This document shows, one piece after another, positions 14,158 through 21,056 of a stretch of DNA of 32,654 bases. The DNA comes from JAVVHE01 sp032249695 (GTDB lineage: Bacteria; Pseudomonadota; Alphaproteobacteria; Sphingomonadales; Sphingomonadaceae), in the NCBI GenBank assembly GCA_032249695.1, contig JAVVHE010000026.1:1-32654 (forward strand). The letters run 5' to 3'. Position 1 is the stretch's first letter. Every line of letters begins with the position of its first letter. The notes beneath the pieces were generated by a model. The model was not told the origin of the DNA. It made no database searches and saw nothing but the letters and a program-made list of their open reading frames with translations. Position numbers and translations under genes: made by a program.

Positions 14158-14215
14158 GCCGGGCAACAGAAGGGACTCCAGCGGCGCGGGGCGCGCCGGG
14201 CAACAGAAGCGCCCC
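14158..14215 (+). repeat. duplicated loop motif at the 3' end of the tmRNA coding piece
   Basis: GCCGGGCAACAGAAG occurs at 14158-14172 and again at 14195-14209, 37 bp apart. The second copy is closed by a perfect GGGGCGC/GCGCCCC stem (14188-14194 with 14209-14215). The first has only a mismatched stem (CCC/GGG plus isolated pairs). From memory, alphaproteobacterial tmRNAs carry this motif once near the end of the coding piece. Confidence 0.7.
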
Positions 14216-14283
14216 ACCTATTCCCGTCCAGTCTGGCCAAGGCTGGTGTGCGTGGCCGACATTTGCCCGGCCCTCCTCTCGCC

Positions 14284-14347
14284 GTTCCTCCCCAAGCTCG
14301 GCTTGGGCGAGAAGGACCGCCGAGCGCAGCCCTGGTGGTGCAGGGGC
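14284..14347. repeat. intergenic palindromic repeat C
   Basis: A C-rich arm and a perfect fold-back CCCAAGC/GCTTGGG (14291-14307) are followed by GAGCGCAGC and a G-rich arm ending in AGGGGCGGG. The order (C-rich arm, fold-back, GCGCAGC centre, G-rich arm) resembles repeats A and B in metH, but sequence identity is low, so it may be another subfamily. The rest of 14216-14530 shows nothing gene-like. Confidence 0.5.
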
Positions 14348-14530
14348 GGGCCGATTGTGGAAGAGCGACGCGTGGGTGCTCGCGCCCCTTCATCATGCTT
14401 CGTCCCCCTTCCTCAATCGGGCCGGAATTGCCCAACCTTTGCGAGCTTCGGCGCCTCCCAGGCCCCTGCGATTGCCGCGCCCCGCCCCGCCGCCTACATC
14501 AACTGCTGCCGCATCAACCCCCGAGGGCAA

Positions 14531-14839
14531 ATGAATACGCTGAACGCGCTGCTGACGATTTTCTTCATGGTGCTGACGGTCATCACCTGGCTGCTGATCG
14601 CGCAGGCGATCATCTCATGGCTGATCGCGTTCAACGTCATCAGCTTGCGCTCCGACGGGGTGCGCCAGATCGCCTACGGCCTTGAGCGGCTGACCGATCC
14701 GCTGCTGCGGCCGATCCGGCGTGTGCTGCCGAACTTCGGCGGGGTCGACATTTCGCCGCTGGTGCTGATCCTGTTGATCCAGGCGCTCAAGCTGCTCGTC
14801 CCGGCGCTGCTCGCCGACGCTGGCGCGCTCACCGCGTGA
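14531..14839 (+). CDS. YggT family membrane protein
   Basis: A 102-residue inner-membrane protein with two hydrophobic segments (about 5-35 and 74-95) separated by the conserved cytoplasmic loop ERLTDPLLRPIRRVLPNFGGVDISPLV, which identifies the YggT family. The family's role is poorly defined; relatives have been linked to osmotic tolerance and, in chloroplasts, to cytochrome b6 maturation. The start is ATG 14531, with GAGGG three bases upstream. The stop overlaps the GTG of the dehydrogenase gene (GTGA), so the two are translated together although no functional link is obvious. Confidence 0.92.
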   Translation: MNTLNALLTIFFMVLTVITWLLIAQAIISWLIAFNVISLRSDGVRQIAYGLERLTDPLLRPIRRVLPNFGGVDISPLVLILLIQALKLLVPALLADAGALTA

Positions 14840-15609
14840 GCGGGCTGTTCGATCTTTCCGGCCGCGTCGCGCTGGTGACCGGCGGCTCGCGCGGGCTGGG
14901 GCTGGAAATCGCGCGCACCTTTGGCCGGTCGGGCGCCAAGCTCGCGATTTCGGCGCGCAAGCCCGACGAGCTCGAGGCCGCTCGCGCCGAGCTCGCGGCA
15001 GACGGGTTCGAGGTCGAAGCCTTCCGCGCCGACCTTGGCGACATGGCGGCAGCCGAACCGCTGGCACAGGCGGTCATTGACCGCTTCCGCCAGATCGACG
15101 TGCTGGTGAACAATGCGGGCGCGACCTGGGGCGCTCCGGCCGAGAGCCATCCGCACGATGCGTGGCGAAAGGTGCTCGCGGTCAATCTCGACAGCGTGTT
15201 TGCGCTGACGCAGGCGGTCGCGGCGAAGTCGATGCTGCCGCGCGGCACGGGCTCGGTCATCATCGTGGCCTCGGTCGCTGGCATGGGCGGCTCCCCAGCC
15301 CCGTTCGCGACCCCCGCCTACAATGCGTCGAAGGCGGGTGCGATCAACCTCGCGCGCGCGCTCGCGACCGAGTGGGGCCGACGCGGCGTGCGCGTGAATG
15401 CGCTCTGCCCCGGTTGGTTTCCAACGAAGATGAGCCGCGGCACGCTGTCGACCTTCGAGCAGGCCTTCCTGAACCACATCCCGATGGGCCGCTTCGGCGA
15501 CCCGGCCCACGAGATTGGCGGCCCGGCGCTGTTCCTGGCATCGGACGCATCCCGCTATATGACGGGCGTGGTTCTGGCAGTCGACGGCGGTATCACCGCT
15601 CTGTCGTAA
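14836..15609 (+). CDS. short-chain dehydrogenase/reductase
   Basis: A 257-residue classical SDR that uses NAD(P)H to oxidise or reduce a hydroxyl/carbonyl group. The cofactor loop is TGGSRGLG (15-22), the fold motif NNAG (88-91), and the catalytic residues S142, Y158 and K162 (YNASKAG). The C-terminal YMTGVVLAVDGGI closes the fold. The overall sequence is closest in feel to gluconate 5-dehydrogenase-like or 3-oxoacyl-ACP-reductase-like SDRs, but the substrate is not determined. It starts at GTG 14836 inside the yggT stop. tRNA-Pro follows after 60 bp. Confidence 0.9.
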   Translation: MSGLFDLSGRVALVTGGSRGLGLEIARTFGRSGAKLAISARKPDELEAARAELAADGFEVEAFRADLGDMAAAEPLAQAVIDRFRQIDVLVNNAGATWGAPAESHPHDAWRKVLAVNLDSVFALTQAVAAKSMLPRGTGSVIIVASVAGMGGSPAPFATPAYNASKAGAINLARALATEWGRRGVRVNALCPGWFPTKMSRGTLSTFEQAFLNHIPMGRFGDPAHEIGGPALFLASDASRYMTGVVLAVDGGITALS

Positions 15610-15669
15610 GCGCGCTTGCCCGGCCGGGCGGCGCGGCCTATATGCCGCGCTCCGCTGGCCGGCCGCCGT

Positions 15670-15746
15670 CGGGGAATAGCTCAGCCTGGTAGAGCACTGT
15701 GTTCGGGACGCAGGGGCCGGAGGTTCGAATCCTCTTTCCCCGACCA
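15670..15746 (+). tRNA. tRNA-Pro (anticodon CGG)
   Basis: A complete cloverleaf: acceptor CGGGGAA/TTCCCCG, D arm GCTC/GAGC, anticodon stem CTGTG/CGCAG with loop TTCGGGA (anticodon CGG, reads CCG), 5-nt variable loop, T arm GGAGG-TTCGAAT-CCTCT, and an encoded CCA at 15744-15746. Length is 77 nt. CCG is a common proline codon in this GC-rich genome. Confidence 0.95.
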
Positions 15747-15800
15747 CGGCCGGCTTGGGTGCCTTTGCGCGCCGAGCGCGACGCTCGCGGCCGGCGCAGG

Positions 15801-15816
15801 GCCCCGCCGGCGGGGC
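15801..15816. terminator. GC palindrome between converging tRNA-Pro and sulfoquinovosidase gene
   Basis: GCCCCGCC and its exact complement GGCGGGGC form a 16-bp palindrome in the 153-bp gap where transcription from tRNA-Pro (plus) and the GH31 gene (minus) converge. A second stem, CGAGCG/CGCTCG, lies about 30 bp to the left. There is no T-run on either strand; a bidirectional terminator is a guess from position. Confidence 0.35.
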
Positions 15817-15899
15817 GTGTCGGCGCTCCCGACGACGCGAGGCCCGTGCACCCCAAACGAGCTTCGGATCGGTGCGGCGTCAGCGGCCGGGTCGCCGCG

Positions 15900-17912
15900 T
15901 CAGGCGGAGCGGAGGCAATCGAACAGCGGGCCATGCGGACTGCCCGCGCGCCAGAATACCGGCGGTTGCGCGACCGGCGCGGGAACACGCGCGGAGCCGG
16001 GGCCGAAGCGCTGCCCGGACCAGAGGTGCACCCATTCTCCCGCCGGGAGCACCGCCTCCCAGGTCGATGCGCCGGGAGCAACGACGGGCGCGACGAGCAG
16101 GTCGGGACCGTAGAGATATTGCGTTTCGGGCGCCCCCACGGCTGCGGCGTCGTGCAGGAAGGTGGGGCGCATCAGCGGCAGTCCGGTCGCCTGCGCTTCG
16201 GCCACCAGCGCCGCGGTGTAGGGCACCAGCGCGGCGTGCACGCGCGTCATCCGCGCGAAATGCGCCAACAGCTCGGGCGTCGAATCGATCTGGAGATTAT
16301 CGAGCGGCCGGTTGCCCTCGTGGGTACGCATCACCGGCGTAAAGGCGGCGTGCTCGGCCCATCGCATCAGCAGCTCGGGCGTGCGGACCAGGCCGAACAG
16401 CGACGTGTACCCGCCAATATCGCTGTGATGGTATGGGTTGCCGACCAGCCCCGCCGACAAGGCCGCGCGGATCGCGGTTTCCAGCCCGTCATGGCGCGAG
16501 AAGTCGACCGACTGGTCGCCCGCCCACAAGAGCGGGCAGTGGCGCTGCACGCCCGTCCAGCCCGCGCGCATGAAGAACAGCGCGTCGCCCGTCCGCCCGC
16601 GCGAGGCGACGGCGCGCGCATTGACCTCGGCCCAAAGCACCGGCCAGCGATTATGCGCGAGAGTCGCCGGTTCGCCGCTCGCGAGCCGGATGTCGGTGGG
16701 CAGATACTCGCCGAAATCCGCCATCCAGCCGCTCAGCCCGAAATCGATCAGCTCGCGCGCGATCACCCGCTCGGCGAACCAATCGGATGCTTCGGGGTTG
16801 GTAAAGTCGACGATCGCCGCATCGAACTCGCCGAAGTCGATCTGCGCGGGCGCTGAACCGTCCTCGCTGCGCGCCAGATAGCCAGCGTGGAGCGCCTCGG
16901 GATACAGGGTGCCATCGACTGCGAGATAGGGGTTCACGTAGCCCAGGAAGCGCACGTTGCGGTCGGCGAGTTCAGCGATGCGCTGGCGTAAGGCCGGATA
17001 GCGCGCCTCGTTCGCGCGCCAGTCCCAGAACAGACGGCGGCCGAAGCTCGTCTCGCGCACGCCGCACCAGTCCTCAGACCACAGCGCCCCGACGCGCGCG
17101 CCAGCGGCTTCGATCGCCTCCAAGCGCCTCAGGCTGTTGGCGCCGTCCTTCAGCCCGATGATCGCGCCCTCGCAGGCCCAGCGCGGCAGCGGCGGCGGGC
17201 GGCCAAACCGCTCCGACAGCGCGCCGACCAGCTCGCCGGGCGTGCCCGCAACCAGCGCCACCTCGGCGGGCACCTCCCAGACTTCGATCTCGTGGAAGTC
17301 CGGATCGCGGAAATCGAATGCCGCATAGGCGCAGGTCTCGACGTGGAGCGCATAGCCCTCCTCGGACAGGAAGGTTGGCTGCGGGTAGTTGGTCCACCAA
17401 TAGTCACCGCCCGCGCCGCCCAGCCGGTCCGCCTCCCAGGTGATGCGGGTGGTCTTGTCGCGGCCGACGCCAGGTTCGCTCGTCCACAACGGGAAGCGGC
17501 GGCCGCGCAGGTTGAGGTAGCTCATCTGCTCGCCCGCGCCCCACACCGCCGACCGCGCTTGCGCATTGACGCGCAGCCAGAAGCGGTTGAGGCTTGGATC
17601 GAGCGCTTCGAATTCCAGCGAGCCGCCGTCGGCGCGCACGCTCAGCAGCGGGCTCGCGCCCTCGATGGTCCCAACGAACACCCGCTCGCCGTCCACGTGG
17701 ACCGATCGCAGCGCCACGCGCTCGTCCAGCCGGTCGGCGATGTGGAAATTCCCGCGGTTCATCCGGATGTCGGCTCGCCCGCGGCCGACGAACAGCGCAG
17801 GCTTGGCCGCGGAGTGACGGATCAGCTCGCGTCCGCCCAGGCGAACGACGAGCGCGCCATCCACCATATGCAACGCCAGCGCGCGGCTGCCCGCCCCGGT
17901 TGTCCAGTCCAC
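15900..17912 (-). CDS. yihQ: GH31 sulfoquinovosidase (YihQ-type)
   Basis: Hydrolyses alpha-sulfoquinovosides such as sulfoquinovosyl glycerol to sulfoquinovose plus the alcohol. The 670-residue protein matches E. coli YihQ along its length, including GNFHIAD, YLNLRGRRFPLWTSE, DFGEFDAAIVDFTNPEA and AFTPVMRTHEGNRP. The nucleophile is D399 (WMADFGEYLPTD) and the acid/base D466 (WAGDQ). All five sulfonate-pocket residues of the KERWY class are present: K255, E280, R293, W296 and Y502; the 25-residue K-to-E spacing fits that class rather than the QQRWY class of E. coli. No signal peptide, so cytoplasmic. The GTG start at 17912 has no strong Shine-Dalgarno. Divergent from glpD by 38 bp. Often mislabelled alpha-glucosidase. 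Confidence 0.92.
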   Translation of the reverse strand: MDWTTGAGSRALALHMVDGALVVRLGGRELIRHSAAKPALFVGRGRADIRMNRGNFHIADRLDERVALRSVHVDGERVFVGTIEGASPLLSVRADGGSLEFEALDPSLNRFWLRVNAQARSAVWGAGEQMSYLNLRGRRFPLWTSEPGVGRDKTTRITWEADRLGGAGGDYWWTNYPQPTFLSEEGYALHVETCAYAAFDFRDPDFHEIEVWEVPAEVALVAGTPGELVGALSERFGRPPPLPRWACEGAIIGLKDGANSLRRLEAIEAAGARVGALWSEDWCGVRETSFGRRLFWDWRANEARYPALRQRIAELADRNVRFLGYVNPYLAVDGTLYPEALHAGYLARSEDGSAPAQIDFGEFDAAIVDFTNPEASDWFAERVIARELIDFGLSGWMADFGEYLPTDIRLASGEPATLAHNRWPVLWAEVNARAVASRGRTGDALFFMRAGWTGVQRHCPLLWAGDQSVDFSRHDGLETAIRAALSAGLVGNPYHHSDIGGYTSLFGLVRTPELLMRWAEHAAFTPVMRTHEGNRPLDNLQIDSTPELLAHFARMTRVHAALVPYTAALVAEAQATGLPLMRPTFLHDAAAVGAPETQYLYGPDLLVAPVVAPGASTWEAVLPAGEWVHLWSGQRFGPGSARVPAPVAQPPVFWRAGSPHGPLFDCLRSA

Positions 17913-17950
17913 GTCCGCGGGGGTAAGCGGGTGGCCGGGTCAGGGCAAGG

Positions 17951-19435
17951 ATGCGCGCGCACTACGATCTTCTGGTCATCGGCGGCGGCGCCAACGGCGC
18001 GGGCGTGGCGCGCGACGCAGCGGGGCGCGGGCTGTCGGTGCTGCTGGTCGAAAAGGACGACCTCGCCAGCCACACCTCGTCGGCGAGCACGAAGCTTATC
18101 CACGGCGGGCTGCGCTATCTGGAATATTACGAGTTCCGGCTGGTGCGGGAGAGTTTGATCGAGCGCGCCAAGCTGCTGAAGATCGCGCCGCACATCATCT
18201 GGCCGCTGCGTTTCGTGCTGCCGCAGCCGGAGGGCGGCCGCCCCGCATGGCTCATTCGGCTGGGCCTGATGCTCTATGACACGATCGGCGGCTTCGGCGC
18301 GCTGCCCGCCTCGCGCGGCGTGCGGCTGGCGGGCACGCCGCTCGGCGCGGGGCTGAAAAGCTCGGTCAGGCGCGGCTTCGCCTATTCGGACTGCTGGGTG
18401 GAGGACAGCCGCCTCGTCGTGCTGAACGCGCTCGACGCCCACGAGCGCGGCGCCGACATCTGCACCCGCACGCGCTTCGTCTCGGCGACGCGCGGCGCCG
18501 AGAGCTGGACCGCTGTGATCGAGGGCGCAGGCGGCCAACGCACGGTTGAAGCACGCGCGATCGCCAATCTCGCTGGGCCGTGGGTCGCCGAAGCGCTCGG
18601 CTCATCGACCGGCGCGTCGCCCGAGCAGCCGCCGCGGCTGGTGCGCGGCAGCCACATCATCGTGCCGCGCATGTTCGCGGGCGAGCACGCCTATATCTTG
18701 CAGAATAGGGACGGGCGGATCGTCTTCGCTATTCCCTACGAAGGCGAGTTCACGCTCATCGGCACCACCGACGTCAGCGTCGCCTCGCCCGCGGACGCGC
18801 GCATCAGCGACGACGAGGTGCGCTATCTGTGCGAGAGCGTGAACGCCTATTTCGCGAGGTCCATCGGCCCCGGCGATGTGCGCTTCAGCTACTCGGGCGT
18901 ACGGCCGCTGTATGACGACGGCCGCGGCGACCCGTCCGCGGTGACGCGCGACTACACGCTGAAGCTGGGCGCGGCGGGCAGCCCGCAGATCGTCAGCGCG
19001 TTCGGCGGCAAGATCACCACCTACCGCCGCCTGTCCGAGCATCTGCTCGAGATGCTCGCGCCATATCTGCCGCCGATGGGCCCGGGGTGGACCGCAGCCG
19101 CACCGCTCCCCGGCGGCGACATGGCGGATTTTGCGGTGTTCTTCGCCGGCGTCCGCGCGCGCTGGCCCTGGCTCCCCGAAGCCACCGCTCGCCGCATGGC
19201 CCGCGCGTACGGCACGAGGCTCGAGCGCGTGCTCGCTGGCGCGGCCTCGTGGGCAGCGCTCGGCCGCGACTATGGTGGCGGCCTGACCGAGGCCGAGCTC
19301 GACTATCTGGTCCGGGTCGAGTGGGCGCGCACCGCCGAGGACGTGCTGTGGCGGCGGAGCAAGCTGAAGCTGCACGTCGGCCCCGGCGCGGCGTCAACCA
19401 TCGACGATCAGCTCGGCGCAGGGCCAGCGGCGTGA
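17951..19435 (+). CDS. glpD: aerobic glycerol-3-phosphate dehydrogenase
   Basis: A membrane-associated FAD enzyme that oxidises glycerol-3-phosphate to dihydroxyacetone phosphate and passes electrons to quinone. The 494-residue chain begins with the dinucleotide fold YDLLVIGGGANGAGVARDAAG (G11-G18) and the family block SSASTKLIHGGLRYLE (43-58); it continues with GVRPLYDD and FGGKITTYRRLSE. The length equals that of E. coli GlpD. ATG 17951 follows AGGG by 5 nt. The stop overlaps the GTG of glpK (GTGA). With glpK it forms a glycerol-assimilation unit, transcribed away from the sulfoquinovosidase gene. Confidence 0.96.
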   Translation: MRAHYDLLVIGGGANGAGVARDAAGRGLSVLLVEKDDLASHTSSASTKLIHGGLRYLEYYEFRLVRESLIERAKLLKIAPHIIWPLRFVLPQPEGGRPAWLIRLGLMLYDTIGGFGALPASRGVRLAGTPLGAGLKSSVRRGFAYSDCWVEDSRLVVLNALDAHERGADICTRTRFVSATRGAESWTAVIEGAGGQRTVEARAIANLAGPWVAEALGSSTGASPEQPPRLVRGSHIIVPRMFAGEHAYILQNRDGRIVFAIPYEGEFTLIGTTDVSVASPADARISDDEVRYLCESVNAYFARSIGPGDVRFSYSGVRPLYDDGRGDPSAVTRDYTLKLGAAGSPQIVSAFGGKITTYRRLSEHLLEMLAPYLPPMGPGWTAAAPLPGGDMADFAVFFAGVRARWPWLPEATARRMARAYGTRLERVLAGAASWAALGRDYGGGLTEAELDYLVRVEWARTAEDVLWRRSKLKLHVGPGAASTIDDQLGAGPAA

Positions 19436-20910
19436 CCGCGCACATCCTTGCCATCGACCAGGGCACCACCTCCACGCGCGCGGTGGTGTTCGATGCTGCG
19501 GCGCGCGAGGTGGCGACCGCGCAGGCGGAGTTCGCGCAGCACTATCCAGCCGATGGGTGGGTGGAGCATGATGCGCTGGAGATCTGGCGCGCGACGCACA
19601 GCCTCGTCGGGCGCGCGCTGGCGCAGGCGGACCTCAGCCCCGAGCGGGTCACCGCGATCGGCATCACCAACCAGCGTGAGACCGTCGTCGTCTGGGATCG
19701 CGCGACGGGGCAGCCGGTCCACAACGCGATCGTCTGGCAGGACCGGCGCACCGCCGAGACCTGCGCCCGGCTGAAGGCCGCGGGCCATGAGGCAGCGGTT
19801 CAGGCAAAAACCGGGCTGCTGCTCGATCCCTATTTCTCCGCGACCAAGATCGCCTGGATTCTCGATCACGTGCCCGGCGCCCGCGCGCGTGCCGAGGCCG
19901 GCGAGCTTGCGGCGGGTACGATCGACAGCTGGCTGATCTGGCAGCTGACCGGCGGCCGCACTCACGCGACCGATGCCACCAACGCCAGCCGCACGCTGCT
20001 CTATGACATCCACGCAGGTCGCTGGTGCCCCGAGTTGGCCGCGCTGCTCGGCGTGCCGATGGCGCTGCTGCCACAGGTGCGCGACTGCGCGGCGGACTTT
20101 GGCACCGCCGACGCACTCGGCGCGCCCGTTCCCATCCGCGGGGTGGCGGGGGATCAGCAGGCGGCGCTGATCGGGCAGAACTGCTTCCGGCCGGGCGAGC
20201 TCAAATGCACCTTCGGCACTGGCGCATTTCTGCTGATTAACACCGGCGCGGCGCCCGTCTGTTCGGCGCACCGGCTGCTGACCACGGTCGGCTATCGCCT
20301 GAGAGGCGAGACGACCTATGCGCTCGAAGGCTCGGCCTTCGTCGCGGGCGCGGCGGTCAAGTGGCTGCGCGACGCGCTGGGCCTGATCGGCAGCGCGGGC
20401 GAAACGCAAGCGCTTGCCGCGAGCGTGCCCGATGCCGGCGGAGTGCATCTGGTGCCCGCGTTCGTCGGGCTCGGCGCTCCGCACTGGCGCCCCGATGCGC
20501 GCGGCGCGCTGACCGGCCTCACGCTCGGCGCCACGCGCGCGCACCTCGCCCGCGCCGCGCTGGAAGGGGTGGTGTTCGAAACCGCCGACCTGACGCAGGC
20601 GATGGCGGCCGACGGCGCGCGCTGCGGCACGGTGCGCGTGGATGGCGGCATGGCTGCCAATCGCTGGCTGTGCCAGTTCCTCGCCGACGTGCTCGGCTGC
20701 GAGGTGGAGCGGCCCGCCCAGCTCGAATCGACTGCGCTCGGCGCAGCTTACCTCGCCGGGATCGGCTGCGGGCTGTGGCCGGGGCTGGATGCGGTCGCGG
20801 CGCTGCCCCGGCAGGTGGAGCGGTTCCGCCCGGCGATCGGCGACGGCGAGCGTGCTGCGCTGCTGGCGGGTTGGCGCGAGGCGCTGGCGCGGGTGCTGCT
20901 GCAGCCCTGA
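19432..20910 (+). CDS. glpK: glycerol kinase
   Basis: Phosphorylates glycerol with ATP to glycerol-3-phosphate, feeding GlpD. The 492-residue FGGY-family kinase starts HILAIDQGTTSTRAVVFD (phosphate-binding loop GTTSTRA at 11-17) and contains ITNQRETVVVWDR, IVWQDRRT, GTIDSWLIWQLTGG, GQNCFRPGELKCTFGTGAFLL and LVPAFVGLGAPHWRPDARG. The GTG start inside the glpD stop defines the N-terminus. No glpF facilitator, glpR regulator or glpT transporter is visible nearby, so glycerol may come from internal release by the neighbouring glycosidase or by diffusion. Confidence 0.96.
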   Translation: MTAHILAIDQGTTSTRAVVFDAAAREVATAQAEFAQHYPADGWVEHDALEIWRATHSLVGRALAQADLSPERVTAIGITNQRETVVVWDRATGQPVHNAIVWQDRRTAETCARLKAAGHEAAVQAKTGLLLDPYFSATKIAWILDHVPGARARAEAGELAAGTIDSWLIWQLTGGRTHATDATNASRTLLYDIHAGRWCPELAALLGVPMALLPQVRDCAADFGTADALGAPVPIRGVAGDQQAALIGQNCFRPGELKCTFGTGAFLLINTGAAPVCSAHRLLTTVGYRLRGETTYALEGSAFVAGAAVKWLRDALGLIGSAGETQALAASVPDAGGVHLVPAFVGLGAPHWRPDARGALTGLTLGATRAHLARAALEGVVFETADLTQAMAADGARCGTVRVDGGMAANRWLCQFLADVLGCEVERPAQLESTALGAAYLAGIGCGLWPGLDAVAALPRQVERFRPAIGDGERAALLAGWREALARVLLQP

Positions 20911-20918
20911 TGAGCGTG

Positions 20919-20937
20919 CGCCGCCACTGTTGCGGCG
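20919..20937 (+). terminator. hairpin after glpK
   Basis: CGCCGC and GCGGCG form a perfect 6-bp stem around a 7-nt loop, 8 bp after the glpK stop; an alternative stem GTTGC/GCAAC overlaps it. No T-run. It lies in the 146-bp gap before the receptor gene, so part of the transcription may end here, or it may stabilise the glpDK mRNA end. Confidence 0.35.
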
Positions 20938-21056
20938 TGGCAACAGCATGGCCCAAACCCAATCGCCTCCGGTGACAGCGCGGCCGATCGGTGCGATTCT
21001 TGGCAGCTAGGGGAGTCGCGGGGGGAACCGTGGCGCTGCTGCCGGGGAGTTTAAGA

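Larger units (their letters stand above)
13860..14215 (+). ncRNA. ssrA: transfer-messenger RNA, circularly permuted two-piece form
   Basis: The acceptor piece comes first: T stem CCGGG/CCCGG with the degenerate loop GGCAGTA typical of alphaproteobacteria, then CGGCTCC-A-CCA ending at 13954. The coding piece starts at 13986 with GGGGCCG, which pairs with CGGCTCC to give a 7-bp acceptor stem (one G-U). The 31-bp intervening segment (13955-13985) folds into CGCCCCTCG/CGAGGGGCG, a 9-bp hairpin expected to be processed out. TGCGT (14007-14011) and ACGCA (13916-13920) give part of helix 2. The tag frame is at 14075-14110. The 5' end of the acceptor piece and the 3' end of the coding piece are estimates. 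It rescues stalled ribosomes with SmpB. Confidence 0.93.

Noticed and set aside
15900..17912. Generic alpha-glucosidase annotation for the GH31 gene
   Set aside because: The sulfonate-binding residues (K255, E280, R293, W296, Y502) and near full-length similarity to YihQ point to a sulfoquinovosidase; ordinary GH31 glucosidases lack this set.
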